64,000 bases of DNA from Sphingobacterium wenxiniae (GCF_900116225.1 NZ_FOZZ01000011.1:62001-126000); one strand, 5' to 3'; shown: positions 34,906-44,340, numbered from the stretch's first letter. Numbers and translations are program-made. The notes: generated by a model not told the origin, from the letters alone.

Positions 34906-35130
34906 TCAATCTCTGTGCCTTTCCGTGCTACAACGTATAGGCTTAACAAATTTTAACAAAACGCTTCGCTGCATTACGCTAATACCGACAGCTGCGTGCT
35001 ACTTATGACATTAATTCTCTGCCATAATTGCGCAAAGCACGCCAAAATGCATTTATTGTCAGGGAAAATCCTCAAAACCTTTTAACGATAAGTTGACAAT
35101 TGTGTTTTCCGGATACTGCTGCTTTCTGTT

Positions 35131-35138
35131 TACATTTG
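35131..35138 (+). promoter_or_regulatory. -7 promoter element of the SDR gene
   Basis: TACATTTG matches TAnnTTTG, 23 nt before the ATG at 35161. The -33 element is not clear. Confidence 0.4.
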
Positions 35139-35160
35139 GGAAACAAAAATTCAATGAACG

Positions 35161-35877
35161 ATGACAGAGTTAAAAGGTAAAAAAGCGATTGTAACAGGCG
35201 GTGGCCGTGGTTTAGGAAAAGCTGTGGCGTTAGCGTTGGCATCAGCGGGTGTACATGTCGGTGTTTCAGGACAAAACGAAGCCAATTTAAAGTCGACTGT
35301 CGAAGAGTTACGTCAATATGGTGTGGAAGCCTCTTATGCCGTATTCAATATAGCAGAAGCAACCACTGTAAATCAAGGTGTGGAAACACTTGCCGCATCC
35401 CTAGGAGGTATAGATATATTGATAAACAATGCTGGCGTTGGGCAGTTTGGGAAAATATTGGACATGTCAGCTGCTGATTTTCATAAAGTTTTTGACATCA
35501 ATTTCTTTGGTGTATACCATGTCGCTCGTGCAGCATATCCCTATCTTAAGAGTTCAGGGCAGGGCGATGTTATTAACGTAGCCTCTACTGCCGGTCTCAA
35601 AGGGGGCGCAGGAATGTCGGCCTACGCCGCTTCTAAAGCAGCCGTAATATCCCTTTCACAATCTATGATGGCCGAATGGCGCAAGGATGATATACGCGTG
35701 GTTACCTTAACGCCAAGCACCATTGCCACCGATATGAGTATTCAAGGAGGGCTAACCGATGGAAATCCAGAAAAGGTTTTGCAGCCAGAGGATTTTGCAC
35801 AGTGGGTGTTAGACATTCTAAAAATGAACCGCAGAGCATTGATAGCAAATGGATCAATTTTCAGCACAAATCCGTAA
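35161..35877 (+). CDS. Short-chain dehydrogenase, 3-ketoacyl-ACP-reductase-like
   Basis: 238 residues. The cofactor motif GGGRGLGKA is at 13-21, the structural NNAGVG at about 87-92, the catalytic Ser in VASTAGLKGG near 141, and Tyr/Lys in YAASKAA near 154-158. Complete and of normal length. The family includes FabG and many sugar or alcohol dehydrogenases; no fatty-acid genes are nearby, so a general NADP(H) oxidoreductase is the safest call. Single gene with its own promoter; a shared terminator follows at 36084-36116. Confidence 0.92.
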   Translation: MTELKGKKAIVTGGGRGLGKAVALALASAGVHVGVSGQNEANLKSTVEELRQYGVEASYAVFNIAEATTVNQGVETLAASLGGIDILINNAGVGQFGKILDMSAADFHKVFDINFFGVYHVARAAYPYLKSSGQGDVINVASTAGLKGGAGMSAYAASKAAVISLSQSMMAEWRKDDIRVVTLTPSTIATDMSIQGGLTDGNPEKVLQPEDFAQWVLDILKMNRRALIANGSIFSTNP

Positions 35878-36083
35878 TCACAAAAAAAATGTATTCCTGC
35901 ACAATATCTTCTCCTATCGGACGTTTTATATATAAAGAGCAGCACAAAGTAAACGATCTCTTAAATGAGACCGTTATTTAAAATAAACGCTTCTTAATGT
36001 ATCTGCAAAAGATTAGCAAAAGGTTAATCCGAAAAAAGAAACAAAGACACAGAAAAAAAAGGTACAAAAGATTAAAAAGCAAA

Positions 36084-36116
36084 AAAGGGTTCAGAATTTA
36101 GCTGAACCCTTTTCCT
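36084..36116. terminator. Bidirectional terminator between convergent genes
   Basis: Stem AAAGGGTTCA (36084-36093) with TGAACCCTTT (36103-36112), flanked by T runs on both strands. It serves the SDR gene from the left and the SemiSWEET gene from the right. The rest of the 308-bp gap (35878-36185) is A-rich and shows no gene. Confidence 0.85.
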
Positions 36117-36185
36117 TTTATATACTTTTACCAGAACAAGTAATAGGAAGGAGCTACACTCGCGTGCCCAATCACTATACATACC

Positions 36186-36443
36186 TTATTGACGGTTCCG
36201 AAAGAAAAAATAACAGATTAACAAAGTCGTATTTACGATGACTGAAAATGCGTTCGACAGAATAATAGGCCAGTCCGTTAATATGATGCCATAAACGACC
36301 CATAACGATACACCTGCTAATAGAATAGCAACCATCATTGGCGAAAGGTTATCCACATCTTTTTCCTTTATAACCTTTATTAGCTGCGGTACCATAGAGA
36401 TGGACGTCAATATACCGGCTACAATTCCTATTGCTGTTTCCAT
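36186..36443 (-). CDS. SemiSWEET-type sugar transporter (PQ-loop)
   Basis: 85 residues, three membrane segments: about 5-22, 38-57 and 63-81. The PQ-loop motif is in TSISMVPQLIKVIKEKD, and a conserved NLSPMM segment leads into helix 2. SemiSWEETs work as homodimers that move small sugars down their gradient across the inner membrane. The substrate cannot be read. Single gene. Confidence 0.93.
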   Translation of the reverse strand: METAIGIVAGILTSISMVPQLIKVIKEKDVDNLSPMMVAILLAGVSLWVVYGIILTDWPIILSNAFSVIVNTTLLICYFFFRNRQ

Positions 36444-36703
36444 AAGGGGAGTTATTAGTTGTTCTTCTTATACAACAGGTAAAACGGTCAGTAGTTCATG
36501 GATAGAATAGGTTTAGTAAAAATCTATTCGCTCCGAAAATCCCAGTTTACAGTATTACGCGCAAGCCATCATAAGCATGCGGTAGTTTGATTTACGATTT
36601 ATTTTGGTTTTGACGAAATATTCCCCGTGCTATATACCCTGGCATTGGCAATCTGCCTGTATGCACAAATTCCGTTAGCGATAAAAATCCTTGTTTTCGT
36701 GGA

Positions 36704-36734
36704 TTGAATGCTTTTGAATTCTCCGTTAACTTTG
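36704..36734 (+). promoter_or_regulatory. Bacteroidota-type promoter for the lipoprotein/two-component operon
   Basis: TTG at 36704-36706, 20 nt, then TAACTTTG at 36727-36734. Both elements and the spacing match the Bacteroidota consensus. The predicted start is about 20 nt before the ATG at 36761. The rest of the 317-bp gap (36444-36703) shows no gene. Confidence 0.7.
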
Positions 36735-36760
36735 AAAATGGAAACGTTAAAGATTAGGAT

Positions 36761-37747
36761 ATGAAAAAGTTGACTACGCATTTATTTATTGCTATTTGTT
36801 TTTTTCTGCTGCTTATTGGATGTTCCAAGGAAAATAACGACCCTGGAGGAGATGAAAACCCAGACGGGATGCTTTATCCAGCTACACTGAAAGGAACAAT
36901 CTATTACGATTGGGCAACGGAAGGTATTCTCAAAATAAGTTTACCGGATGGAACCGGAAGTTCTTTTATTCCTGATGATTCTAAACTCAACAACTTTGAT
37001 ATTTCGCGCGATGGGAAGTTGAAGTTGACGGTCGTCAATGCCAGTACCCTTGGGCAATATGATATCCGGTTCACGATCAGCGACATCAGCAACGGCAGTA
37101 TCGTTGAAGAGTTTATCTATAACGGTCCCGGACTTAGTGCTTACTGCAAAGGCTATCTCTCTCCGGATAATAGCTTGATTTTAGTCACGTCCAATGAAAA
37201 GGAAGATGGACTTACTGTTTTGAAAAGAAATGGAGAATTTGTAGCCCGCATTGTCGACATTAATGGCGAACGTCTTGGTTTTAACGAAGCACGGCTTTGG
37301 TTGCCCAACAATAACATTGTCATCACCCACGGCAAATATATAATCCGAATAGCTCCGCCCTACACTTCGGGAACACTAATAAAAGAAATGGACTACGAAA
37401 ATTGGGATGAACTGACTGTCAATCAGGCAGGAACACAGCTCGCTTTACAAATTGCGAATCATATTTACACGATGGATATCGATGGTTCCAATTTAAAGCA
37501 GGTAACCACCAGTAATTTTAAGGAATCTGTACCTCAGTTTTCACCTGACGGGAAACATTTACTCGTAGGCAGCGAATATAAACAAACCGGTCCATTTGGC
37601 TATATGTGGTATATGAAGATTATTCCAAACGACGGAAAGCAATACAATGTAGATCCGATCGAACCAAATTCGCCGGGTGTTATTCCTGTTGTTGTCAGGG
37701 GGGAGGACCGTATTGCAGCGGCAGGCGGACAAATGATGTGGAGATAA
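36761..37747 (+). CDS. Lipoprotein with TolB/PD40-like propeller
   Basis: 328 residues, lipoprotein signal LLLIGCSKEN (Cys near 21). Repeated short blades such as NNFDISRDGKLKLTVVN, GYLSPDNSLILVTSNEK and VPQFSPDGKHLLVGSEY follow the TolB or WD40-like PD40 pattern. Probably periplasmic or surface-anchored and binding a protein or glycan. It starts an operon-like run of four genes: two lipoproteins, a histidine kinase and a response regulator. It could therefore be an input or output of that signalling pair, by inference. Confidence 0.8.
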   Translation: MKKLTTHLFIAICFFLLLIGCSKENNDPGGDENPDGMLYPATLKGTIYYDWATEGILKISLPDGTGSSFIPDDSKLNNFDISRDGKLKLTVVNASTLGQYDIRFTISDISNGSIVEEFIYNGPGLSAYCKGYLSPDNSLILVTSNEKEDGLTVLKRNGEFVARIVDINGERLGFNEARLWLPNNNIVITHGKYIIRIAPPYTSGTLIKEMDYENWDELTVNQAGTQLALQIANHIYTMDIDGSNLKQVTTSNFKESVPQFSPDGKHLLVGSEYKQTGPFGYMWYMKIIPNDGKQYNVDPIEPNSPGVIPVVVRGEDRIAAAGGQMMWR

Positions 37748-37764
37748 TTTAAAAAGAAATAGCG

Positions 37765-38370
37765 ATGAAAAAAATAATGTTATTCATGGTATCTATTCTT
37801 CTTTTAGGATGTACCAAAGAAGATGATCAAGTTCGCGAAAGTGAAGATTTTAGTAGTCTCTATGGCGGGATACCCTATAAAGGAACGGTTCGCGGCAGCC
37901 TTTTATTGGAAGGCGGCAATAAACTGGATCTTTCGGGAGCGGGAAGTATCGCCCTTATCGAAGATACGAGAGATTCCGTGTCTATTGTTTTTCTGTCAGA
38001 TATCGAAGATCTGGGCGAGATTAATATTAAAATACGTGGAAAATATGACAGGAAGTCATTTTATACGGGGAATGAAAATTCTGATATATATTTTAAAATT
38101 ACCGACCAGACAATAAATGGAGAATTCATCTCCGAAACGCAGGAGATGACCTTCGATGGAAGACTGGAGAGGGAGCAGGGGCAAATGAAAATGCTCGCAG
38201 TATTCAAAAAAGAGACAGAAAGCTTTCCCAAGGGAACAAGATTGGAACTTAATTTTAATACCAGCCGCGATGTTACAGAAAACGATAGCGGCGGGTCAGG
38301 CTGTCAGATGCGCATGGTTCCTATATGGGGTCCTAATGGTATGACCATGGGGATGGTTCCGGATTGTTAA
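37765..38370 (+). CDS. Lipoprotein of unknown function
   Basis: 201 residues, lipoprotein signal ILLLGCTKED (Cys near 16). I do not recognise the family. The middle is beta-rich (GTVRGSLLLEGGNKLDLSG, SVSIVFLSDIEDLGEINIKI). The C-terminal tail is unusual, Gly/Met/Pro-rich and bracketed by two cysteines, starting GGSGCQMRMV and ending MGMVPDC, which could form a disulfide loop. It lies 17 nt after the preceding lipoprotein and 70 nt before the histidine kinase. Confidence 0.75.
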   Translation: MKKIMLFMVSILLLGCTKEDDQVRESEDFSSLYGGIPYKGTVRGSLLLEGGNKLDLSGAGSIALIEDTRDSVSIVFLSDIEDLGEINIKIRGKYDRKSFYTGNENSDIYFKITDQTINGEFISETQEMTFDGRLEREQGQMKMLAVFKKETESFPKGTRLELNFNTSRDVTENDSGGSGCQMRMVPIWGPNGMTMGMVPDC

Positions 38371-38440
38371 TTCGGAGATTTATCTGTATTTTCATTTCAA
38401 TATTTTTCGTAGGCAACGAAGGATAGTGATTATATCGCAT

Positions 38441-40471
38441 ATGGCGCAGAAATTCGGGTTACTTGTTTTGTATTTGCTGTTTATAACAGCACAAGGATTT
38501 AGCCAGTCGAAAGATGAGGTAAGGCAGTATGGCGATAGCCTGTATCGGCAACTTCAACAGGTCAAAGATCAGGAAAAAAAGGCAGAGGCCCTGTTGGATT
38601 TGAGTTTTTTTTGGTCAGATTATGACACGACAAAAGCATTATCGTATATCCGCGAAGCCGAGGGTGTTTTAGGAAGCGTCAGTAATTCCACGTATTACCG
38701 TGGGCTAAAAAGCTTCTACCGTGCTGCGGTCTATTTTGAGGCCGATCCCAGCAAGGCCAAAGAAAGCTACATGCAGGCAGAGGGCTACCTAAAAGATGTC
38801 AAGGCCGAAAACTATCGGCAGGCTTCCCGTTATCGCGCACGTCTGTGGGCCAGTTACGGAGCTTTATTGCAACGCGAAGGTAAAGCGCATGAGTACGTCG
38901 AAATTCTGATAGAAAAAGTCATTCCCTTGGCCGAAAGCATCGGAGACTCTGCCTTAATGGGAAATAACTATCAGAATGTCGCCATGAATTTGATGAATTT
39001 GGGCGATTATGATAAGGCTGATGCATATTATGAGCAGGCACTGCATTTCCTTCAGGATAAAAACGAAGCTTTAGAAGAACGTTTTACATTATATAGCAAT
39101 GCAGCGCGCAATGCCACGCTCAGCAAAGATTACCAGAAGTCGGGCCGATTTTTAGATAGTGCAGCCATATTAGCTACCCAGATTCCAAACTCGCCCTACA
39201 TTCCCATATATCATGCCGTCTCGGGGAGTCATTGGGCAGCGGTCAAAAATTACGCGAAAGCACATGCGCATTTTGAAAAAGGTCTGTCTGCAGCAAAAAC
39301 ACAGAACAATGAAGATATGGTCGCCACGCTGCTTTTTGATCAGTTCACGGCCTACCAAATGAACAGCCAGTATGCTTCTGCAAAAGAAAAGCTGTTGGAA
39401 GCATTGCCGTATATACAGCAAAAACCCTCTTTACGAAACAAGCAGATGGTATACTATAATCTGGCTAACACCACCACTAAGTTAGGCCAGTACCAAGAGG
39501 CTGTCAAATGGTATGAAGCCTACAAAAACGTATCAGACACCCTGCTTTCCGATAGGAGCCAGGCTCATATACACGAACTGGAAACAAAATACCAGACAGC
39601 CGAAAAGGAGAAAGCGCTTCTGCAAGTGAAGACGGAAAGCCAACAACAGCAGCTTTCCCTGCAAAATACCCGTATGCTAGCCGGTATTTTGCTGCTGACC
39701 ACTGTGGTATTGGGGATCGTCAGCTACATGTGGTATACAGCGTTGAAGAACAAGAAAAAACTCGCGGCACAGAAAGAAATGCTTTTGCAGGAGGAGCTGA
39801 AAAACCAACGGCAACAAGAAAAGCTCAATCTCTATAACGCCATGCTGCAAGGACAAGAGCGCGAACGTAGCCGAATAGCCAGAGACCTGCACGATGGCCT
39901 AGGCGGCATGCTGGCAAGTGTTAAGCTGAAATTATCCGCGGTTGCTGCCACTGTTGATAAACACCAGATTAAGAAAGAATCCGACATGGAATTGTACACC
40001 ATTATCAATCAATTAGACCATTCAGTCAATGAGCTGCGTCGGGTAGCCCGCAATATGATGCCCGAATCCCTGCTATATATGGGGCTCGAAGCTGCTTTGA
40101 AAGACCTGTGCGATGCCATGACCAATGCTGAATTAAAGGTCGATTTTCAAGCATCTAACTTACGTGCCAATTATCCGCAGCCTTTCCAGATCGCGGTATA
40201 CCGGATTGTTCAGGAACTGCTCACCAATGCTGTAAAACATAGCGGAGCCTCGCAGGCTTGGGTGCAATGCAGCGAAGAAGATGGAAAACTTTTCATTTCC
40301 GTAGAGGATAATGGCCGAGGATTTGACGCGGAAAAGGATCTGTCTAAAAAAGAAGGGATCGGTATTTCCAATATCCGCAACCGCGTAGAAATATTAAACG
40401 GACAATTTGAGATCGATGCCACGTTAGGCAGAGGCGCATCGTTTCACATTCAACTTGAAGTACATGGCTAA
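38441..40471 (+). CDS. TPR-containing sensor histidine kinase (NarX/HisKA_3 type)
   Basis: About 676 residues from the ATG at 38441, preferred to a GTG 15 nt upstream because a signal peptide (LLVLYLLFITAQGFSQ) follows it at once. The periplasmic part (about 25-400) is made of TPR-like helical repeats, for example GDYDKADAYYEQALHFL. One membrane helix (MLAGILLLTTVVLGIVSYMW) and a coiled coil lead to the dimerisation domain with phospho-acceptor His in RSRIARDLHDGLGGML. The ATPase domain has VQELLTNAVKHSGA and VEDNGRGFD. It overlaps the response regulator by 8 nt. Confidence 0.93.
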   Translation: MAQKFGLLVLYLLFITAQGFSQSKDEVRQYGDSLYRQLQQVKDQEKKAEALLDLSFFWSDYDTTKALSYIREAEGVLGSVSNSTYYRGLKSFYRAAVYFEADPSKAKESYMQAEGYLKDVKAENYRQASRYRARLWASYGALLQREGKAHEYVEILIEKVIPLAESIGDSALMGNNYQNVAMNLMNLGDYDKADAYYEQALHFLQDKNEALEERFTLYSNAARNATLSKDYQKSGRFLDSAAILATQIPNSPYIPIYHAVSGSHWAAVKNYAKAHAHFEKGLSAAKTQNNEDMVATLLFDQFTAYQMNSQYASAKEKLLEALPYIQQKPSLRNKQMVYYNLANTTTKLGQYQEAVKWYEAYKNVSDTLLSDRSQAHIHELETKYQTAEKEKALLQVKTESQQQQLSLQNTRMLAGILLLTTVVLGIVSYMWYTALKNKKKLAAQKEMLLQEELKNQRQQEKLNLYNAMLQGQERERSRIARDLHDGLGGMLASVKLKLSAVAATVDKHQIKKESDMELYTIINQLDHSVNELRRVARNMMPESLLYMGLEAALKDLCDAMTNAELKVDFQASNLRANYPQPFQIAVYRIVQELLTNAVKHSGASQAWVQCSEEDGKLFISVEDNGRGFDAEKDLSKKEGIGISNIRNRVEILNGQFEIDATLGRGASFHIQLEVHG

Positions 40472-41084
40472 AGAAATCTCCGTCATCATTGTTGACGATC
40501 ATCCGCTGGTGCTGAACGGGTTTGAGTTTATTTTAAACACAAATTCGGATATCTTGCTCAAAAGCACCTTTACCCGCGCAACGGATGCTTTGGCTTTTTT
40601 ACAGGCCGAACAGGTGGATGTGGTTCTGATGGACATCAATATGCCCGATATGAACGGTATCGACGCTACTGAAATCATCCGTAAATCTTATCCCGAAACA
40701 CAGGTTATAGCCATCAGCAACCTCAATGAAGGAAGTATCGCTTCGCGTATGCTACAAGCTGGCGCAACAGGCTACCTGCTCAAGAATGTTTCAGCAGAAG
40801 AGCTCATCGATGCCATACAATCGGCGTATCGGGGTGAGCAGGTCTTGAGTAAGGAGATGATTCCTGTACTGACAAATCCGGAGGATACCGTGCCTAAAAT
40901 AACAGAAAGGGAGCGGGAGGTCCTTGCGTTGATGGCACAAGGACATACCACGCCGAAGATCGGTGAAATTATGTTCATCAGCCCGCTTACCGTCGAAAGC
41001 CATCGAAGGAATCTTTTACAGAAGTTTCGGGTAAGCAATTCGGTGTCCTTGATTCACAAAGCCACCGAAATGAAATTTATTTAG
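40464..41084 (+). CDS. LuxR/NarL-family response regulator
   Basis: About 206 residues from the ATG at 40464; the upstream TTG is less likely. The receiver domain has IIVDDHPLVLNG, the phosphorylated Asp in VLMDINMPDMNG near residue 54, and AISNLNEGS with the switch Ser and K in GYLLKNVSAEEL. The C-terminal helix-turn-helix is ITEREREVLALMAQGHTTPKIG and SPLTVESHRRNLLQKF. Partner of the kinase whose stop codon lies inside its start. Targets unknown, possibly the two upstream lipoproteins. Confidence 0.95.
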   Translation: MAKEISVIIVDDHPLVLNGFEFILNTNSDILLKSTFTRATDALAFLQAEQVDVVLMDINMPDMNGIDATEIIRKSYPETQVIAISNLNEGSIASRMLQAGATGYLLKNVSAEELIDAIQSAYRGEQVLSKEMIPVLTNPEDTVPKITEREREVLALMAQGHTTPKIGEIMFISPLTVESHRRNLLQKFRVSNSVSLIHKATEMKFI

Positions 41085-41128
41085 TACAGGGCTTCCTTGG
41101 GCAAGTCGAAGAAATCGTATAAAATGCG

Positions 41129-42151
41129 CTATCTCCATCCCAAATCCGGGGCGACATGTTCTAAGATAGCAGACAGGATATGGACATTATAATCTACCCC
41201 TAAAGTATTCGGTATCGTCAAAAGTAGCGTGTCGGCTTCCTGAATAGCTTCATCCATAGCCAGTTCGCGGATAAGTACATCCGGTTCAGCCGCATAGCTT
41301 CTGCCAAAAATGGCACGTTTGTTTGCTTCGATCATGCCCACTTTGTCCGTTCGGTTCGCTTCATTGCCGAAATAGTATCTATCCTGATCGTTTGTCAGTG
41401 CAAATATAGAGCGGCTCACCGATACCCGTGGCTCCCTTTGATGGCCCGCTTTTTTCCATGCTTCTTTGTACAGCCTTATCTGTTCAGCCTGTTGTATATG
41501 AAAGGGTTTATCGCTTTCATCATCTTTTAAAGTAGAGCTCTGTAGGTGCATCCCTTGCTCTGCTGCCCATATAGCCGTTGCGTTGGATCCGGCTCCCCAC
41601 CAAATTCTATCGCGCAAACCTTCGGAATGGGGCTCCAGTCTTAATAAGCCCGGTGGGTTTGGAAACATCGGGTTCGGGTTGGGTTGCGCGAATCCTGCGC
41701 CCGAGAGCTTCTCTAAAAAGAGTAAGCCTTTTTCACGTCCCATATCCGCGTCCGTTGTCCCTTCCTCTGGCTCATAGCCAAAATATCGCCAGCCATCGAT
41801 TACCTGTTCCGGCGAGCCTCGGCTGATGCCCAGCTGTAATCTGCCACCTGCAATCAGGTCGGCAGCACTGGCATCTTCAACCATGTATAAGGGATTTTCA
41901 TAGCGCATATCGATTACGCCCGTACCGATTTCAATCGAGCTGGTTTTAGCGCCTATAGCAGCCAGTAGCGGAAATGGCGACGCCAGCTGTTGCGCAAAAT
42001 GATGCACCCTGAAATAAGCACCATCGATACCGATCTCTTCCGCAGCAACGGCCAGGTCAATAGACTGCAGCAGCGTGTCTGCTGCCGTTTGGGTGCTATA
42101 TGCAGGATGCTCAGACCAATGCCCGAAAGATAAAAAGCCTATTTTTTTCAT
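41129..42151 (-). CDS. LLM-class flavin-dependent oxidoreductase (luciferase-like)
   Basis: About 340 residues from the ATG at 42151; the TTG two codons earlier is unlikely. It forms a luciferase-like TIM barrel with GIDGAYFRVHHFAQQLASPFPLLAAIGAKT and GRLQLGISRGSPEQVIDGW, the usual F420- or FMN-linked monooxygenase pattern. It is convergent with the response-regulator gene, 44 nt apart, and stands alone. A truncated, frameshifted relative is at 29382-30088. Substrate unknown. Confidence 0.92.
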   Translation of the reverse strand: MKKIGFLSFGHWSEHPAYSTQTAADTLLQSIDLAVAAEEIGIDGAYFRVHHFAQQLASPFPLLAAIGAKTSSIEIGTGVIDMRYENPLYMVEDASAADLIAGGRLQLGISRGSPEQVIDGWRYFGYEPEEGTTDADMGREKGLLFLEKLSGAGFAQPNPNPMFPNPPGLLRLEPHSEGLRDRIWWGAGSNATAIWAAEQGMHLQSSTLKDDESDKPFHIQQAEQIRLYKEAWKKAGHQREPRVSVSRSIFALTNDQDRYYFGNEANRTDKVGMIEANKRAIFGRSYAAEPDVLIRELAMDEAIQEADTLLLTIPNTLGVDYNVHILSAILEHVAPDLGWR

Positions 42152-42379
42152 AATCAACGATGAAATTTGTCAAAATTGCAAAAAATGTATTCGTATAATA
42201 CAAAGAACAGCCATGCCGCTATCTTGTTTTTTTATGGGAACAAGTTAATAAAAAATGCTTTTGTACCTTACGTCTTCTAGCACAATATAGACATACTTAT
42301 TAAGGATGTTGGCAAATTAAGAGTTTTCCTTCCTTTTGATAATTGCGTAGATAATGTGCAGTATGGGATAAATATAAGT

Positions 42380-42946
42380 TTATTCAAGTTTCTTTTTTTG
42401 GTCCACAAGCTTGGTAATTTCGTCTATGCGTTTTCTTCGGGTTTCGGATCGTTTAGCAAGAACGAGCCGTTGCAACATCATTTTTCGCGTAGTCTTGCTT
42501 AAACTTAGAAAATAGTTTTTTGAGCCTTCGTGTCTGCTGAAAGCTTGTTCTAAATCATCGGGGATGATCAGGTCTTCAACTCCGTCTAAAATTGTCCATG
42601 AACCATTGTGTTTGGCTATTTCAATACTGTGAAATCCCGCTGGCGTCATCAATCCGTCATCAATGAGTTGCTGAACTTTTTCTTTGTTGATCTTTGACCA
42701 AGTGCTTCGTGGTTTTCGTTTGCTGAAAAACTGGTGTGCTGTTTCCTCGTCAATTTTTACTTTCTTACTATCTATCCAGCCAAAACAAAGGGCAACATCA
42801 ACGGCATTTCTCCAGCTTATTGTTTTCTTTTTAGACTTTTTAGTATAGAAGACAAGCCATACAGACTGCTTGGAAAGATGATTTTTTTCTAACCATTTTC
42901 GCCATGCTGTAAGGCTTGTCGGATAAAATATTTCTGTTGCTTGCAT
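42380..42946 (-). CDS. YdeI/OmpD-associated family protein
   Basis: 188 residues, cytosolic. Recognised from WLEKNHLSKQSVWLVFYTKKSKK, ALCFGWIDSKKVKIDEE and FSKRKPRSTWSKINKEKV, the hallmark of the YdeI family, which has been linked to bacteriocin or peptide resistance in some bacteria. Ends with YFLSLSKTTRKMMLQRLVLAKRSETRRKRI, the conserved C-terminal helices. It begins 2 nt after the RidA stop, so the two are co-transcribed. Biochemical function is not established. Confidence 0.9.
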   Translation of the reverse strand: MQATEIFYPTSLTAWRKWLEKNHLSKQSVWLVFYTKKSKKKTISWRNAVDVALCFGWIDSKKVKIDEETAHQFFSKRKPRSTWSKINKEKVQQLIDDGLMTPAGFHSIEIAKHNGSWTILDGVEDLIIPDDLEQAFSRHEGSKNYFLSLSKTTRKMMLQRLVLAKRSETRRKRIDEITKLVDQKKKLE

Positions 42947-42948
42947 TC

Positions 42949-43341
42949 TTACTTTACAACCGTTGCTTCTAATTCTACGGTTAATGTAGCAAAAAGTCCC
43001 TTCACTTCAAGCAAAGTAGCAGCTTGCTTGATACCATGTTTTTGAAGGAAAGGCACATAAACGTCCATACAAGTCGCAAAAAACTCCTGAACAGATGTCG
43101 TGTATACGTTCAGCCTTATGATGTTTTTTGCTTCGTAACCCGCTTCGCTGATAAGCTTTTCCAGGTTTTGAATGGTTTGCACTAATTGCGAACGCATGTC
43201 TGCATTGCTTGGCATACCGTTAGCATCAATGGCTACTTGTCCTGAGCAGTAAAGAGTTCCATTAACGTTCGTTACTTCTACCGCCTGTACCGAATTTGTT
43301 TGTTCGCCCCATTTCCAAGGGTCAATCGTTCTTTTTTCCAT
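42949..43341 (-). CDS. RidA-family protein (enamine/imine deaminase-like)
   Basis: 130 residues. VEVTNVNGTLYCSGQVAIDANGMP and TIQNLEKLISEAGYEAKNIIRLNVYTTS are typical of the YjgF/YER057c/UK114 family, forming trimers that hydrolyse reactive enamines. The final LLEVKGLFATLTVELEATVV replaces the canonical RVEVxxLP sequence near the active-site Arg: no Arg is present there. It may therefore lack classical deaminase activity and belong to another Rid subgroup. It lies between a WYL regulator and the YdeI gene on the same strand. Confidence 0.9.
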   Translation of the reverse strand: MEKRTIDPWKWGEQTNSVQAVEVTNVNGTLYCSGQVAIDANGMPSNADMRSQLVQTIQNLEKLISEAGYEAKNIIRLNVYTTSVQEFFATCMDVYVPFLQKHGIKQAATLLEVKGLFATLTVELEATVVK

Positions 43342-43415
43342 CTTAGTTCTTTTTAAATGAATGGTCCAAAACTATCATGAGATAAAGACAGCCCTATGTC
43401 AGGGGTATGAAAACA

Positions 43416-44105
43416 TTAATGATATTTGTCAAAATATTCCTGTAAGGTCATTCGGTGCGGTTCAAACTTTTCGGTAAAGACTTCTAATTTTTTAATTCTG
43501 TCCAAGCGAAAGAAACGAAATTCTTTTCGCAGACGACAATAAGCAATCAACAACCAGTTGTCTGTGCTAAGTAAGGCAAACGGTTCGATCAGCCTTTCTG
43601 TTGTTTTATTTTGCTCGTTTGTGTATGCTATTTTTGCGAGACAAAAATTCGTCAAGGCAAATTGCAGGTCAGATAAATTGTTGCTGTTCCTTTCTCTGCT
43701 AATGTTTTGATCAAATCGGGTTCTTTCAGCAAGCAAATTGACTTTCTCTTTGATATTGTATTTCAAAACCGCTTTTATCTTTTCAAGTGCTTCCGAATAA
43801 TCTCTGACGAATGAAGCATCTTTGTTTTTGAGAACTAATTGCTCCGCGGCAATTAGTGCGTTGGCCTGCGCTTCGGTAAACATTACGGGTGGTATTCTAT
43901 AGCCGTCTATTAATGTATAGCCTTTTCCATCTTCCGTAATAATCGGGACACCTGCCTGTTCCAATGCCCTAATGTCTCTGTAAATAGTCCGGACACTCAC
44001 CGAAAATTTAGCTGCTAATTCCGTTGCTGTCAAAAGCCGCTTTGTTTGCAATTGGGTGAGGATTGCTGTCAGTCGCGAAAGTCGTTTTGTATCGTTATCG
44101 TTCAT
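43416..44105 (-). CDS. YafY-type transcriptional regulator (HTH + WYL)
   Basis: 229 residues. The N-terminal winged helix (RLSRLTAILTQLQTKRLLTATELAAKFSVSVRTIYRDIRALEQAGVPI) is of the DeoR/YafY type. A WYL-like ligand-binding domain follows, with IEPFALLSTDNWLLIAYCRLRKEFRFFRLDRIKKLEV. Probably regulates the downstream ridA-ydeI pair on the same strand (74 nt away). A broken relative is at 51390-51569. Confidence 0.92.
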   Translation of the reverse strand: MNDNDTKRLSRLTAILTQLQTKRLLTATELAAKFSVSVRTIYRDIRALEQAGVPIITEDGKGYTLIDGYRIPPVMFTEAQANALIAAEQLVLKNKDASFVRDYSEALEKIKAVLKYNIKEKVNLLAERTRFDQNISRERNSNNLSDLQFALTNFCLAKIAYTNEQNKTTERLIEPFALLSTDNWLLIAYCRLRKEFRFFRLDRIKKLEVFTEKFEPHRMTLQEYFDKYH

Positions 44106-44293
44106 CTGTCAAATTAGGGGGATTTCGTTTTGCGGCTATTCTAAAATGATTTATAACCCGGTTATCAGGTGCTGCAAAATTACATAAATTTCGTGTAGAT
44201 AGGGTAACCGAGCTGCTCAAGTATGAAAGATCAGCGATAAGGGGAGGGAGCACCTCTCCATTCCGAAAAGGAAAATCGAATGCCACAAAAAAA

Positions 44294-44316
44294 AGCCGTA
44301 CTAAAGAAGTACGGCT
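44294..44316 (-). terminator. Terminator of the cold-shock gene
   Basis: Stem AGCCGTACT (44294-44302) with AGTACGGCT (44308-44316). On the minus strand it is followed by a T-rich run. It starts 25 nt after the stop of the cold-shock gene. The rest of 44106-44293 has no gene. Confidence 0.85.
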
Positions 44317-44340
44317 CATAACAATATATGCAAAAATTAA

